Below, one piece after another: positions 42,791 to 52,490 of a stretch of DNA of 64,000 bases (position 1 is the stretch's first letter; each line of letters begins with the position of its first letter). The position numbers and the translations under genes are program-made. Under the pieces are notes generated by a model. The model ran no database searches, was not told the DNA's origin, and worked only from the letters and a program-made list of their open reading frames with translations. Origin of the DNA: Candidatus Litorirhabdus singularis (GTDB lineage Bacteria > Pseudomonadota > Gammaproteobacteria > Pseudomonadales > Halieaceae); contig NZ_SHNN01000001.1 in the NCBI RefSeq assembly GCF_026262625.1, positions 1,798,001 to 1,862,000 of the forward strand, in the 5' to 3' direction.

Positions 42791-45124
42791 ATGAAAACAA
42801 TAAAGATAAAAACTGCGAGCAACCTGCTCACTGCCGCTATCACCGCGGCCTCCGTGACATTGCCCCTCACTGTCTCAGCGCAGAGTCTGGAAGAGGTCAT
42901 CGTGACCGCGACCAAGCGCGCCGAAGGTCTGCAGGACGTGCCGATTGCCCTGTCTGTAGTGTCTGGTGATTCGATCGATGAGATGGGTCTTCGCGATATG
43001 GAAGACGTCTCACTTTACATGCCCAATGTCACTGTGAGTCAGGCGGCTGGTGCCAGTCAGATCTTTATTCGCGGTGTTGGGTCTGGCAACAACTTCGGCT
43101 TTGAGCAATCGGTGGGTACCTTTATTGATGGCGTTTATTTTGGTCGTGCGCGTAACGCCCGGGCAGCTTTTCTAGACGTCGAGCGGGTCGAAGTCTTGAA
43201 AGGACCTCAGTCGACACTATTTGGCAAGAACACAGTTGGTGGCGCGATCAATATCACCACCAAACGTCCGTCTGATGTTCTGGAAGGTTTTGTTGAAGCG
43301 ACCTACAAGACTGAGGTTGAGGGATTTGGCATAACCGGAGCAGTTTCCGGTCCGCTGAGTGATAATCTTCGTGGCCGGTTAGTTGCCAAGGTCTATGAAG
43401 ATGAAGGCTTTATGGAGAACTCTGCTCCCAATGGCGACGATGGCCCCCAGCGTGATGACAAAGTTCTTCGCGGCGTATTGGAATGGGATGCCAGCGAGAA
43501 TCTCAGCTTTTTCTTGAAAGCGGAGCATGGTGAATTCGATGTCACTGGCAGGAACTACAAAATCACCACGTCTACGCCGACCTCGACTTTCCTCTACGGG
43601 TTGGGCGATGATCCGAATTTTGGCGATAGCCTGGGATTTAATCAAAAACAGTCTGTGAGCAGCTTCCCCGGACGCAAAGACCTGGATGAAAATGAGTCTG
43701 ATATCTTCCAGCTAAATATAGATTACCAGATGGGTGAGCACAGTCTGCGTTCTATTACGGCTTATACTGAGTACGAATTTAGTAATTGTGTAGACGCCGA
43801 TTATTCCTCGCTTGCTTTTATCGATCGTTGCCGCGACGAAAAGCACGAGCAGTTTACTCAGGAATTCCTGCTGACTTCACCCAGCGGTGGCACGCTAGAG
43901 TACTTGGTGGGCGTGTATTACCAGGATGCGAAGTTGCAGAGTGATACCAGCACGATGCTGGATTGGACCGCTATTCCGCCCGTGGAGGGAGCCATACTGG
44001 ATCTTGTGGGAGGCCTGCCCAGCGGATCGTTGAACAGTGAGTTTTTCAACAACTTCGGACAGGATACCGAAACCTGGTCCGCCTTCGCCGAACTTACTTT
44101 CAATATTACAGACTCGTTCCGCACGACTGTCGGCCTGCGTTATTCCGATGACAGCAAGGATGCCAGCAAGGCGCAGATTACAACAGCTCCTGGCACGGGT
44201 GTGTCTGATCCCTTTCTTGCCTTTGTCAACGGCCCCGCGGGGTTGGGGTTCGCAGTTGAGTACGACTACTCTGAAAATCGTGGAGAAACACACTGGACTG
44301 GCAATATTAACCTTCAGTACGACCTAAGTGATGACACCATGAGCTACCTGAATCTTTCCAATGGTTACAAGGCCGGCGGATATGATGCCGACAACGCCAT
44401 GGACAGATCACGTGAATTTGAAGACGAGGAAGTGACGTCTCTCGAACTGGGGCTCAAGACCGAGATTTGGGATAATCGCGCACGTATCAATACGGCGCTT
44501 TTTTATACCGAATTTAGTGACCTGCAAGTCAGTGGTTTTGAGTCAGCTGGCTTTGTCGTGGGTAACGCTGCTGAGAGCGAGGTGAAAGGCATAGAAGTAG
44601 ATTTTGTTGTCGCTGTCACCGATTCACTAACATTGAATGGCGCCTGGGCTTACCTGGATGCGGAGTATAAAGAGTACGATAACGCAGCGTGCACGGTTGA
44701 TCAGCAGGTCGATGGTAGCTGCGCGGCCAATGGAGGTTTTCAGGATCTGAGTGGTACCTCGCTACAGTTCGCGCCAGAGTGGTCGGGTAATCTTGGCGTT
44801 AGCTACGATGCGACCTTGACTGATAGTCTGGATCTGCTGATGCGCTTTGACGCCCTTTATAGTGATGACACCCTTATTGCTCCAGACGGTGATGACAACG
44901 TTGTGCAGGAAGCCTACTGGAAATACAACGCTCGCATCGCACTGCAAGGTGGCGATGGTGCCTGGAGTGTGGCGCTGGTGGGTAAAAACCTCAGCGATGA
45001 AACTACCTTTAACTGGGGTAATGATGCGACGCTGGCGGGGCTGGGTTTTGGCTTTGAGTCCGCCTACTTCCACATCATCGAAGCGCCTCGCACCTTCGAA
45101 CTGCAGGCACGCTACAACTTCTGA
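42791..45124 (+). CDS. TonB-dependent outer-membrane receptor
   Basis: A 777-residue receptor. The signal peptide (residues 10-32, ending TVSAQ) is followed by a TonB box LEEVIVTATKR, the plug (ALSVVSGDSIDEMGLRDMED, SVGTFIDGVYFGRARNARAA, VERVEVLKGPQSTLFGKNTV GGAI) and a barrel that ends ARYNF with a terminal Phe. It belongs to the same broad class as the receptor at 28791 but is clearly a different gene. AGGAAAAAGG precedes ATG at 42791. It is first in a rightward series of catabolic genes and would import their substrate. Confidence 0.93.
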   Translation: MKTIKIKTASNLLTAAITAASVTLPLTVSAQSLEEVIVTATKRAEGLQDVPIALSVVSGDSIDEMGLRDMEDVSLYMPNVTVSQAAGASQIFIRGVGSGNNFGFEQSVGTFIDGVYFGRARNARAAFLDVERVEVLKGPQSTLFGKNTVGGAINITTKRPSDVLEGFVEATYKTEVEGFGITGAVSGPLSDNLRGRLVAKVYEDEGFMENSAPNGDDGPQRDDKVLRGVLEWDASENLSFFLKAEHGEFDVTGRNYKITTSTPTSTFLYGLGDDPNFGDSLGFNQKQSVSSFPGRKDLDENESDIFQLNIDYQMGEHSLRSITAYTEYEFSNCVDADYSSLAFIDRCRDEKHEQFTQEFLLTSPSGGTLEYLVGVYYQDAKLQSDTSTMLDWTAIPPVEGAILDLVGGLPSGSLNSEFFNNFGQDTETWSAFAELTFNITDSFRTTVGLRYSDDSKDASKAQITTAPGTGVSDPFLAFVNGPAGLGFAVEYDYSENRGETHWTGNINLQYDLSDDTMSYLNLSNGYKAGGYDADNAMDRSREFEDEEVTSLELGLKTEIWDNRARINTALFYTEFSDLQVSGFESAGFVVGNAAESEVKGIEVDFVVAVTDSLTLNGAWAYLDAEYKEYDNAACTVDQQVDGSCAANGGFQDLSGTSLQFAPEWSGNLGVSYDATLTDSLDLLMRFDALYSDDTLIAPDGDDNVVQEAYWKYNARIALQGGDGAWSVALVGKNLSDETTFNWGNDATLAGLGFGFESAYFHIIEAPRTFELQARYNF

Positions 45125-45138
45125 CCAGAGGTCTACTG

Positions 45139-45161
45139 GCCCCTTCACAGGGGCTTTGTTT
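45139..45161 (+). terminator. stem-loop terminator or attenuator after TonB receptor gene
   Basis: GCCCCT, TCAC loop, AGGGGC, then TTTGTTT. It lies 15 bp after the receptor stop and 50 bp before the next gene in the same direction, so it probably lowers expression of the downstream enzymes relative to the receptor. Confidence 0.6.
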
Positions 45162-45209
45162 CACTGGAGCACTCCGCTGCGGAAAAGTGGCTGAAAGGTT
45201 AAATTGAGT

Positions 45210-46937
45210 ATGCATTGCAATACAGCTGTAATAGTGGCGCTTTTCACCGGTTCTTTATCCATAGGCAGTGCGCTGGCTCAAGATGCTAAGCTAGCAGAAT
45301 TGAGTGATCAGCGAATGGCTTCTTCGCCCGCAGGGTTGATGAATGCCCTCGCAGATATATCATTTCTGCCGCCGGAGGAGTACAGGGCCAAGGTGGAAGC
45401 TGAAAAGTCGAAGTTCATTCACCCTTTAGGGGTAAAGCCAGTTGCGCAGTTGCTACCTGAAGGGAATGATGCGCGCAGCGATATTAGCGCCGACGAAATA
45501 GCGGGTTACCTCGACTACTTGACTGATATTTCACTACAATCAAAACGCGATGGCGAACTGCTTTGGGGTCGCATACAGGGGACCAAATACGAGCGCCAGG
45601 CATCCAACTGGGTGCAAAGTAAAATGATTGAATTTGGTTTTACAGACGTAAAGAAAGACCGCGTCCCGGCGCGACGTCCGCTGTGGAGGCTGGATGGCCT
45701 GGAGCTGACTGTAACTGGTGCCCCGGGGTTTTCTGCAGGGCAAACGTACCGATTTAACAATGCGCTGACCGCATATCAGTCAGCTACAACACCACGTGAA
45801 GGTTCCGAGGCAGAACTGGTATATGTCGGTGAAGGCACGGCAGCGGAATTGCGGGGCAGAGATCTTGCCGGGAAAATGGTGCTGCTGCGCTCCAGGGGTT
45901 TGCCAGGAGCCTTGTTTCACAGCGCGCGCACAGCTTTCTCGCGCATAGCCACTGGAACATACGGCGAGCCGGCCGGTGTCATCATGTGGTCTGACGTGCC
46001 CAATGCGACTCAGGTAGCTGCTCGCGTCGGTTCGGTAGGTGGTGGTGAGAATATCGGGCTCGCCTTACCGTGGACCTCTATCAATAATGACGATGGCTAT
46101 TATCTGCGTAAACTGCTTGACCGTGCCAGCGCGGATCAGCCTGTTACGGTGCGACTGAATGTGCAGGGTGCAGAGGAGGCTGGCGATGTACGCTATTCCT
46201 ACAATGTTTACGGTACGCTGCCGGGCAGGTCCGGCAAGTACATTCTCTATCTGGCTCATGTAGACGGCTTCCTGTATGCCATGCATTGTAACGGCGGCGC
46301 CGTTGCCATGTTACTGGCCATGGCCAATCACTATGCGAAAGTGCCGATGGAAGAGCGCGCTCACGGTATGATTTTCCTGTTTGTAGGCGATCACGAAAAC
46401 CCGGGAGTCGGCGCGACGGACAAATTCATTGAGACCAATCGTCAGTTGGTAGAAAACGATTTGCTGTTGGTATTACGGCCGGAAAAGCCGGGTATGATCC
46501 AAGAGGTAGACGAAGGCTGGCTGACATCTATGCCCAGTAATGTAGCGCTTCCCGGCCAGCTTATGATTACTAATCGCAGTCCCTTGCTGATCGATTTATT
46601 CCGGCAGGCAGCCAGCAATTATGCGATTGCAACGGGCGATTTCTTCTATACCGACCCGGCTGCGGATGAAACCAATTTTCACCCACCGTATCTTGATAAA
46701 GGTATCATTTCAGCGGGCTGGGCAACCGCCACCCGTTATTACCATACCACTGCCGACGGGGACCAAAAACTGGTCAGCGCCAAGGAGCTTGAAAAAATGG
46801 CGCGAGCCTACGCTTTTATTGCCGATGCGCTGGCCGATTACAGCAAAAGTGATTTGGAGCAGGGTGGGGTTCCCTACGAGTCCGAAAATTCTATTTATCA
46901 ATCCGATATTTTGAAATTGATGTTCGGAAACCACTAG
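45210..46937 (+). CDS. exported M28-peptidase-like protein with altered metal site
   Basis: A 575-residue secreted protein (signal peptide IVALFTGSLSIGSALAQ). The C-terminal half follows the M28 Zn-peptidase layout: YLAHVDGFLYAMHCNGGAVA keeps the HxD ligand, FLFVGDHENPGVGA replaces the usual catalytic Glu-Glu region, DETNFHPPYLDKGI and YYHTTADG match the last ligands. The canonical GAxDNxSG bridging Asp is missing, so zinc binding or activity may differ. The N-terminal insert around VYVGEGTAAELRGRDLAGKM resembles a PA domain. A TTG two codons upstream (45204) is an alternative start. It precedes the amidase by 10 bp, suggesting a joint role in periplasmic amide or ester cleavage. Confidence 0.75.
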   Translation: MHCNTAVIVALFTGSLSIGSALAQDAKLAELSDQRMASSPAGLMNALADISFLPPEEYRAKVEAEKSKFIHPLGVKPVAQLLPEGNDARSDISADEIAGYLDYLTDISLQSKRDGELLWGRIQGTKYERQASNWVQSKMIEFGFTDVKKDRVPARRPLWRLDGLELTVTGAPGFSAGQTYRFNNALTAYQSATTPREGSEAELVYVGEGTAAELRGRDLAGKMVLLRSRGLPGALFHSARTAFSRIATGTYGEPAGVIMWSDVPNATQVAARVGSVGGGENIGLALPWTSINNDDGYYLRKLLDRASADQPVTVRLNVQGAEEAGDVRYSYNVYGTLPGRSGKYILYLAHVDGFLYAMHCNGGAVAMLLAMANHYAKVPMEERAHGMIFLFVGDHENPGVGATDKFIETNRQLVENDLLLVLRPEKPGMIQEVDEGWLTSMPSNVALPGQLMITNRSPLLIDLFRQAASNYAIATGDFFYTDPAADETNFHPPYLDKGIISAGWATATRYYHTTADGDQKLVSAKELEKMARAYAFIADALADYSKSDLEQGGVPYESENSIYQSDILKLMFGNH

Positions 46938-46947
46938 GGCCAGTCTG

Positions 46948-48495
46948 TTGAGAAGGCGAACATTTATCGGTTTGGCCGGCGCTTCGGTAGTCGGAACGTC
47001 GTTGAGCAGTGTCTCGTCAACGCGTGAAACTGCCATTGGGGATACTCTGCAGGAGAAACCCATGTCACGAGGCGATGCAGGTGACGAACTTTTGGCCTAC
47101 GATGCCACTGGTTTGGCCAAACTGGTGCGCGCCGGGGAGGTGTCGCCGCAAGAACTGGTAATGGCGACTGTGGCGCGCATCGAGCGGTTGGATGGACAGC
47201 TTAATGCTATATCCACCTTGCTAGTGGATCGAGCGCTGCAACGTGCCGGCGACATTCCAGTAGATTCGTTGTTCGCTGGGGTGCCAACGCTATTGAAAGA
47301 CTTAGTTGATATGGCGGGGGTGCGCCGTACCAGTGGCTCTCGATTGCATTTAAACCACGTGCCCAAGGAGTCGGTGAGTTATGTCAGGGCCCTGGAAGAG
47401 GCCGGGCTCAATATAATCGGTATGACCAATACACCCGAGTTCGCTTCTCTTGCGTTAACCGATAACCACGCTTTCGGACCCAGTCGGAATCCATGGAATA
47501 TAGCGCATACGCCTGGTGGCTCCAGCGGAGGTTCTGCGGTAGCGGTGGCAGCGGGTTATGTTCCCATAGCCCACGGTACCGATGGTGGCGGCTCCAACCG
47601 TATCCCCAGTTCATGCTGTGGTGTGCTTGGTATGAAGGCCAGTCGTTATCGCATGGCCTCGGGTGAGGCGGACGGCCAGCATTTTTTCCTGCGTACGCAC
47701 CAGAGTATTTCGCGTACGGTGCGTGATAGTGCCGCCCTGTTTGCCGCTACTGAAAACCGTCAGACCAGTAATCCTTATCCTCTTGAGGGCCAGATTGCCG
47801 GGCCCGGCAGGCGCCGACTAAAGATCGCTTTTAGCACTACCAGTTGTTTTGGCAGGGAACCGGTGCCAACCGTGATGGAGGCTCTCGAAAGTAGCGCTCG
47901 CCTGTGTGAAGAGATGGGCCATGAAATCATTCCGGTAAAAAACCCGCTGCAGGGTGAAGCGTTTTTTGAGGCCCTGGAGAGCGTCATGCTGGCCTCGATG
48001 CCCGCTTTGTTACAACAGGTCGAGTCACTGACGGGTCGCCGCGCCGAAGATACAGGACTGTTGACGCCGATGCTCATACAAACAGCGCGCTACGCTGCGG
48101 GGTTACCAGCCGACGCTGCTGATTTGGGAATGCAGTACTTGCAACGCCTTAGCGAGCAAATGAAAAATTTTTACTCCAGCTATAACGTGTGGTTGACCCC
48201 TACATTGCCAATCGAACCGCCGCTTGAGGGTTATATCTCGCCTGACTCAGACTTTATGGCAACCCGCGGCGCCTCAAGAGATATGTTGGGCTACACTGCC
48301 TTTGCCAACGCTGTCGGGTCGCCCGCGATGTCGGTGCCTCTGGCCTGGTCGTCCCAGTCTGGCCTGCCCATTGGCAGCCATTTTTCGGCCGCAGCGGGCG
48401 CAGACCGCACACTTTATGAACTTGCTTATGAGCTCGAGGCCGCCCGCCCGTGGCGCGACCGGTGGGCGCCGTATTCAGCAAAATATGAGGTATAG
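46948..48495 (+). CDS. Tat-exported amidase (amidase signature family)
   Basis: A 515-residue amidase. The Ser-cisSer-Lys triad is visible: Lys in PTLLKDLVDMAG, cis-Ser in TPGGSSGGSAVAVAAG and nucleophile Ser in GTDGGGSNRIPSSCCG. The closest remembered relatives are NylA-type and other broad-range amidases. The N-terminus RRRTFIGLAGASVVGTSL is a twin-arginine signal, which supports the TTG start at 46948 (10 bp after the upstream stop) over the internal ATG at 47062. The protein would be folded in the cytoplasm, exported and used in the periplasm on an amide or lactam. Confidence 0.86.
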   Translation: MRRRTFIGLAGASVVGTSLSSVSSTRETAIGDTLQEKPMSRGDAGDELLAYDATGLAKLVRAGEVSPQELVMATVARIERLDGQLNAISTLLVDRALQRAGDIPVDSLFAGVPTLLKDLVDMAGVRRTSGSRLHLNHVPKESVSYVRALEEAGLNIIGMTNTPEFASLALTDNHAFGPSRNPWNIAHTPGGSSGGSAVAVAAGYVPIAHGTDGGGSNRIPSSCCGVLGMKASRYRMASGEADGQHFFLRTHQSISRTVRDSAALFAATENRQTSNPYPLEGQIAGPGRRRLKIAFSTTSCFGREPVPTVMEALESSARLCEEMGHEIIPVKNPLQGEAFFEALESVMLASMPALLQQVESLTGRRAEDTGLLTPMLIQTARYAAGLPADAADLGMQYLQRLSEQMKNFYSSYNVWLTPTLPIEPPLEGYISPDSDFMATRGASRDMLGYTAFANAVGSPAMSVPLAWSSQSGLPIGSHFSAAAGADRTLYELAYELEAARPWRDRWAPYSAKYEV

Positions 48496-48659
48496 CCGTT
48501 GGTGCATATCAACTCGCTAATCTATTGGATACTGACATGCTCGGAGTTCGCCCTCAGCAGGGTTGCAGTCGGATGTCCCGCCGCAGACCTTGCAGGCATG
48601 CGCGCGGCCTGCGGTGCCCTTGCAGCAAATAATAAGCTTCATGCTGTGAGGCAAGGGCA

Positions 48660-50114
48660 GTGACCACGCACCTCGCCACTGTCGACTTGTTGGTTGTAGC
48701 TGCCTACATGGTGGCGTTGTTAGGGGTGGGTTACTACGCCTCCAGGCAAATCAAAGGCAGCGTGGATTATGCGGTGGGTGGGCGTAGCTTTGGACTGCCC
48801 GTACTGTTGGGTACGCTGGCTGGTTCGGTGATCGGCGCCTCTGCCACCATGGGCAAGGCCGGCAAGGCCTACGAAGTGGGTTTCGCCATAATGTTCGCCA
48901 GTGCTGCCTACTTCCTCGGCTACCTGTTGCTTGCATGGCTGGCGCCGAAGCTGCGCGCAGCCAACATAGACAGCTTGCCCGATGTTTTGGAACGTCGCTT
49001 TGGGTCTTCCATGCGACTGGTGGCCGCGGTGGTTCTGTTGCTTGTGGTAATACCTGTATTTGGTATCCAGCTAATTGCCTGTGGCCTGATCGTAGTGGAA
49101 TTTATGGGCGATCTGGGGATCAGCTATGCAGAGGCGGTGGGCATTGCTGCACTGATTATCGTGCTCTACACCATGTTGGGTGGGTTGTTGGCTGTCGCCT
49201 ATACTGATTTGGTTCAGGTACTGGTGATGGCTTTGGCTCTTGGCGTGTTGTTGCCTCTTATGATGACATTGGAACTGGGGGAGACGGGTCAGCTGTCAGG
49301 AGTATTACAGTCTCCGACGGGAGAGATATTGGGTGGTATGAATTGGGGCTATGTGCTGTCTTTTATTCCGGCCTTTACCGCTTTTGTAGTGATCGATCCA
49401 GGTGCCTGGCAGCGCATTGCAGCGGCGCGGCGGGCGAGTGATTTGCGGCCGGCCATGCTATTAACTGCCGCCTTTTATTTATTCTGGAGCCTATTGGTCG
49501 CTTGCCTTGGTGTTGCCGCCTTCAATCTATACCCGGATTTAATGGCAGGTGATGCGGCGATCCCGCAGCTGGTTATGGACTTTATGCCGCCAGTGCTGAA
49601 AGGTCTGTGCCTCGCCGCGATTATTGCCCTGATCATGTCCACTGCTGATTCGGCGTTGCTGATCTGTGGTACTACCGTCAGTTGGGATGTGGTGCGCGTG
49701 TTGCGTCCCAACACGGCTGATAAAACCCTGCTGTTGATCAGTCGACTAGTGATTCTGGTTGTCGGCTTGTTGGGTATTTTGTTTGCACTTAGCCCGATTC
49801 CTTTGTTTGAGATAAACCTGATCGCGCTGGGTCTCTTCGTATCCGGGCTGTTTGCTCCAGTCATGGCCGCTTTGTTTTATCACCGGGTAACCAGCCGTGC
49901 GGCCATCGTCGCTTCTGGCGTCGGCGTTGCTACTGTCCTGGGTCTCTACGCGGCCAAATTCTTGGGCGGTTACGCGCTACCCGTCGAGCCCATTTTTATC
50001 AGCCTGACGCTCAGTCTCTCCAGCCTATTTATAGTTAGCCGATTAACCTATCGGGAAGAGTTTGCAACCACACCTGTTCTCGCAAAAGACCAAGAGGTTC
50101 CCAATGTCTGTTGA
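48660..50114 (+). CDS. sodium:solute symporter (SSS family)
   Basis: A 484-residue inner-membrane transporter with 13 or so hydrophobic segments. SSS markers: VGYYASRQIKGSVDYAVGGR near the N-terminus, GSVIGASATMGKAGKAYEVG, YTMLGGLLAVAYTDLVQVLV and ALIMSTADSALLICGTT (the Na+-site Ser/Thr region). The start is GTG at 48660 with GAGGCAAGG upstream. It would carry a product of the periplasmic amidase/M28-like step into the cell with sodium. It overlaps the enoyl-CoA hydratase gene by 11 bp. The preceding 164 bp gap holds nothing recognisable. Confidence 0.88.
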   Translation: MTTHLATVDLLVVAAYMVALLGVGYYASRQIKGSVDYAVGGRSFGLPVLLGTLAGSVIGASATMGKAGKAYEVGFAIMFASAAYFLGYLLLAWLAPKLRAANIDSLPDVLERRFGSSMRLVAAVVLLLVVIPVFGIQLIACGLIVVEFMGDLGISYAEAVGIAALIIVLYTMLGGLLAVAYTDLVQVLVMALALGVLLPLMMTLELGETGQLSGVLQSPTGEILGGMNWGYVLSFIPAFTAFVVIDPGAWQRIAAARRASDLRPAMLLTAAFYLFWSLLVACLGVAAFNLYPDLMAGDAAIPQLVMDFMPPVLKGLCLAAIIALIMSTADSALLICGTTVSWDVVRVLRPNTADKTLLLISRLVILVVGLLGILFALSPIPLFEINLIALGLFVSGLFAPVMAALFYHRVTSRAAIVASGVGVATVLGLYAAKFLGGYALPVEPIFISLTLSLSSLFIVSRLTYREEFATTPVLAKDQEVPNVC

Positions 50115-50868
50115 ATACCAAGTTAATGATGGCTGTGCCGTTTTTACCCTCGATAATGGCCCGCTTAATGTGGCCAACATGGCTATGCACAAGTCGTTCT
50201 ATAAGCATTTTCTGGAATTCCAGCAGGACGATGCGGCTACGGTAGGCGTTATTGTTGGCGCCGGGGATAATTTCTGTGCGGGTGACGATCTAAAGGAAAT
50301 TCGTACCGAGGCCTGGGCGCTGACGTCTACTCGCTGGGATCACCTGCTGTGGGAAGCGCGACGCAGCAAGCCCATGGTGGCCGCGATGCGAGGCTACGCA
50401 TTGGGCGCCGGTTTTTTATACGCCACGCTGATGTGCGATATCAGGATTGCTGGCGAGAGCCTGAAAATAGGTACACCGGAAATCGCCTACGGCATGGGCG
50501 GCATCTCGGGTGTTACGCGTCTGGGCCTGCATTTACCGCCTGTGCATGCGGCCTACTTGGCACTGACCGGCGAAAAAATTGATGCCCATCGTGCCCGTGA
50601 CATATTCCTGGTAAATGAAGTTGTGGCAGATGCCGAGGTACTTAACCGGGCTATGGAAGTCGCCAGCATGATCGCCGCCCACCCGCTACCAGCGGTGAAA
50701 GTCGAGTTGGACTGCCTGCATCGCGGCATGGAGTTAAGTCGCGCCGACGCCTGTCATTACAGCCAGCAGCAATACTGGTTGTCGCGTCAACTGCTGGGGG
50801 ATGACAGCAATACCGGAACGGAAGCGCTGGCGACAATGAAGAGTAAAAGGGAGAAAGACAATGACTGA
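50104..50868 (+). CDS. enoyl-CoA hydratase/isomerase family protein
   Basis: A 254-residue crotonase-fold enzyme. Oxyanion-hole segments are GAGDNFCAGDDLKEI and AMRGYALGAGFLYATLMCDI; the expected pair of catalytic acidic residues around positions 110 and 130 is only partly conserved (EIAYGMGGISGVTRL), so hydratase versus isomerase, decarboxylase or hydrolase action is open. ATG at 50104 has AAGAGG nine bases upstream and overlaps the symporter stop; a longer start would lie inside the symporter gene. It overlaps the CoA-ligase gene by 8 bp. Confidence 0.86.
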   Translation: MSVEYQVNDGCAVFTLDNGPLNVANMAMHKSFYKHFLEFQQDDAATVGVIVGAGDNFCAGDDLKEIRTEAWALTSTRWDHLLWEARRSKPMVAAMRGYALGAGFLYATLMCDIRIAGESLKIGTPEIAYGMGGISGVTRLGLHLPPVHAAYLALTGEKIDAHRARDIFLVNEVVADAEVLNRAMEVASMIAAHPLPAVKVELDCLHRGMELSRADACHYSQQQYWLSRQLLGDDSNTGTEALATMKSKREKDND

Positions 50869-52483
50869 ACTCACGCTGGAAGATTGTGCAGCACAGTTTC
50901 GGGCGTTGGAGCGAGACAATGATTTCCCCGCAGATTTTCGTGCACTTTTGGATCGGGCTGTGGATTGCGCAGGGTTTGGTGGCGGTATCAACTGCTTTGA
51001 TCAGGAGCGAACCCTCAATGCCGTGGAACTGCGGGACGAGGTGTACCGTGTAGCTGATGGCTTGCAGCGTATTGGAGTGGGCAGGGGTACTCATGTTGCG
51101 GTGATGTTACTCAACTGCATTGAGTTCCCTGTAACGTGGCTGGCGCTGGGAGTTCTGGGTGCGGTGCAGGTTGCGGTCAACACGGGTTTTACCAGCCGCG
51201 AGCTAGATTATACTTTCAACGATGCAGACGTTGAGTTTCTCGTGGTGGGCCAGGCGTTACTAGGGCCGATTGAGAATTTGCAGCAACGCCCTGCGGCCAT
51301 AACCGACGCGCGGATCATTGTAGTTGGGGCCACAGCTTTGCCTGATTATTCCAGCTGGCAGCTTATGCGAGACAGTGGCACCGTTGACTACCGCCCGAAC
51401 TGGCCTATCAGTGGCCAGGATCTGCTTAATATTCAATACACATCCGGCTCCACTGGGCTGCCCAAGGGCTGCATGCTGAGCCAGAGAAGCTGGTTGATTT
51501 TCGGCTGTCAGTCGCCGGCCTTGTCAAAGGAAGGTTTTAGCAACATCTTGGCAGATCATTCATTTTTTTACCTGGATCCACAGTGGCAATTGGTAATGGC
51601 TCTGTACAGCGGGGCCACGCTGCATATTCCTGAGCGACTGTCATCCAGCAAGTTCGTTGAACGGGTTAAAGCCCACAGTATCGAATTTACGCTGTTTCCA
51701 CGCCCCATCGTCGGAGAATACGGCGAGCCGGAAGATGTAGATAATTCGTTGAAGCTGATATTGGCGGTCGCCTCAGGTGTCGAAGGCACGCGCAATATCA
51801 GGCGTCGGTTCGGCTGCCCTGTTAGTGACGGCTTTGGTATGACGGAGGTCGGCGCCTGTTTGCGCGTGCCCGATGAACTCGATGACCCGGATCTGGACGG
51901 CACCTGCGGTATTCCCGGTCCTTTCCGCGAGTGTCGTATTGTTAATGAAGAGGGCGTGGATGTCACACCCGGCCAGACCGGCGAGTTGTGGGTTCGCGGT
52001 GAGGGCCTCATGCTCGGCTATTACAACAAACCAGAGGCGACGGCCGAGGCATTTGTGGGTGACTGGTTTCGCACCGGCGATTTGTTTACGCAGAACGCAA
52101 AGGGATATTACCGGATTGTGGGTCGGGTCAAGGACATGATTCGCCGCTCCAGCGAGAATATCTCGGCGCTGGAGGTTGAACAGGCCTTGACGATGGTAGA
52201 TGGCGTGAAACAGGTAGCGGTGGTAGCGGTTCCCGATGACTACCGGGGTGAGGAGGTGAAGGCCTATTTATTGCTGGAGGACGGTGAGTCCAGCGTGTCT
52301 GTGCCTCCTCATCGGGTGTTGGCTGACTGTAGAGACCGTCTGGCGGTATACAAGATTCCACGGTTTCTCGAGTACGTTAGCGATTTTCCCTATACCCCCT
52401 CGCAAAAAGTGGCGAAAGCCGAATTGGTAAAGCAGAAAGCGGATCTGCGCGAAGGCGCCTGGGATGCGCTGTCTGCGGATTAG
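50861..52483 (+). CDS. acyl-CoA ligase (ANL superfamily, AMP-binding)
   Basis: A 540-residue adenylate-forming enzyme that activates a carboxylic acid to its CoA thioester. Motifs: P-loop IQYTSGSTGLPKGCMLSQRS, A5-type SDGFGMTEVGACL, GELWVRGEGLMLGYYNKPEA, YYRIVGRVKDMIRRSSENIS (hinge Asp and Arg) and a C-terminal Lys in PSQKVAKAELVK. The substrate could be an aromatic or medium-chain acid released by the upstream amidase. It overlaps the hydratase gene by 8 bp and is the last gene of the LysR cluster before IS6 debris. Confidence 0.9.
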   Translation: MTELTLEDCAAQFRALERDNDFPADFRALLDRAVDCAGFGGGINCFDQERTLNAVELRDEVYRVADGLQRIGVGRGTHVAVMLLNCIEFPVTWLALGVLGAVQVAVNTGFTSRELDYTFNDADVEFLVVGQALLGPIENLQQRPAAITDARIIVVGATALPDYSSWQLMRDSGTVDYRPNWPISGQDLLNIQYTSGSTGLPKGCMLSQRSWLIFGCQSPALSKEGFSNILADHSFFYLDPQWQLVMALYSGATLHIPERLSSSKFVERVKAHSIEFTLFPRPIVGEYGEPEDVDNSLKLILAVASGVEGTRNIRRRFGCPVSDGFGMTEVGACLRVPDELDDPDLDGTCGIPGPFRECRIVNEEGVDVTPGQTGELWVRGEGLMLGYYNKPEATAEAFVGDWFRTGDLFTQNAKGYYRIVGRVKDMIRRSSENISALEVEQALTMVDGVKQVAVVAVPDDYRGEEVKAYLLLEDGESSVSVPPHRVLADCRDRLAVYKIPRFLEYVSDFPYTPSQKVAKAELVKQKADLREGAWDALSAD

Positions 52484-52490
52484 ATTTTTC

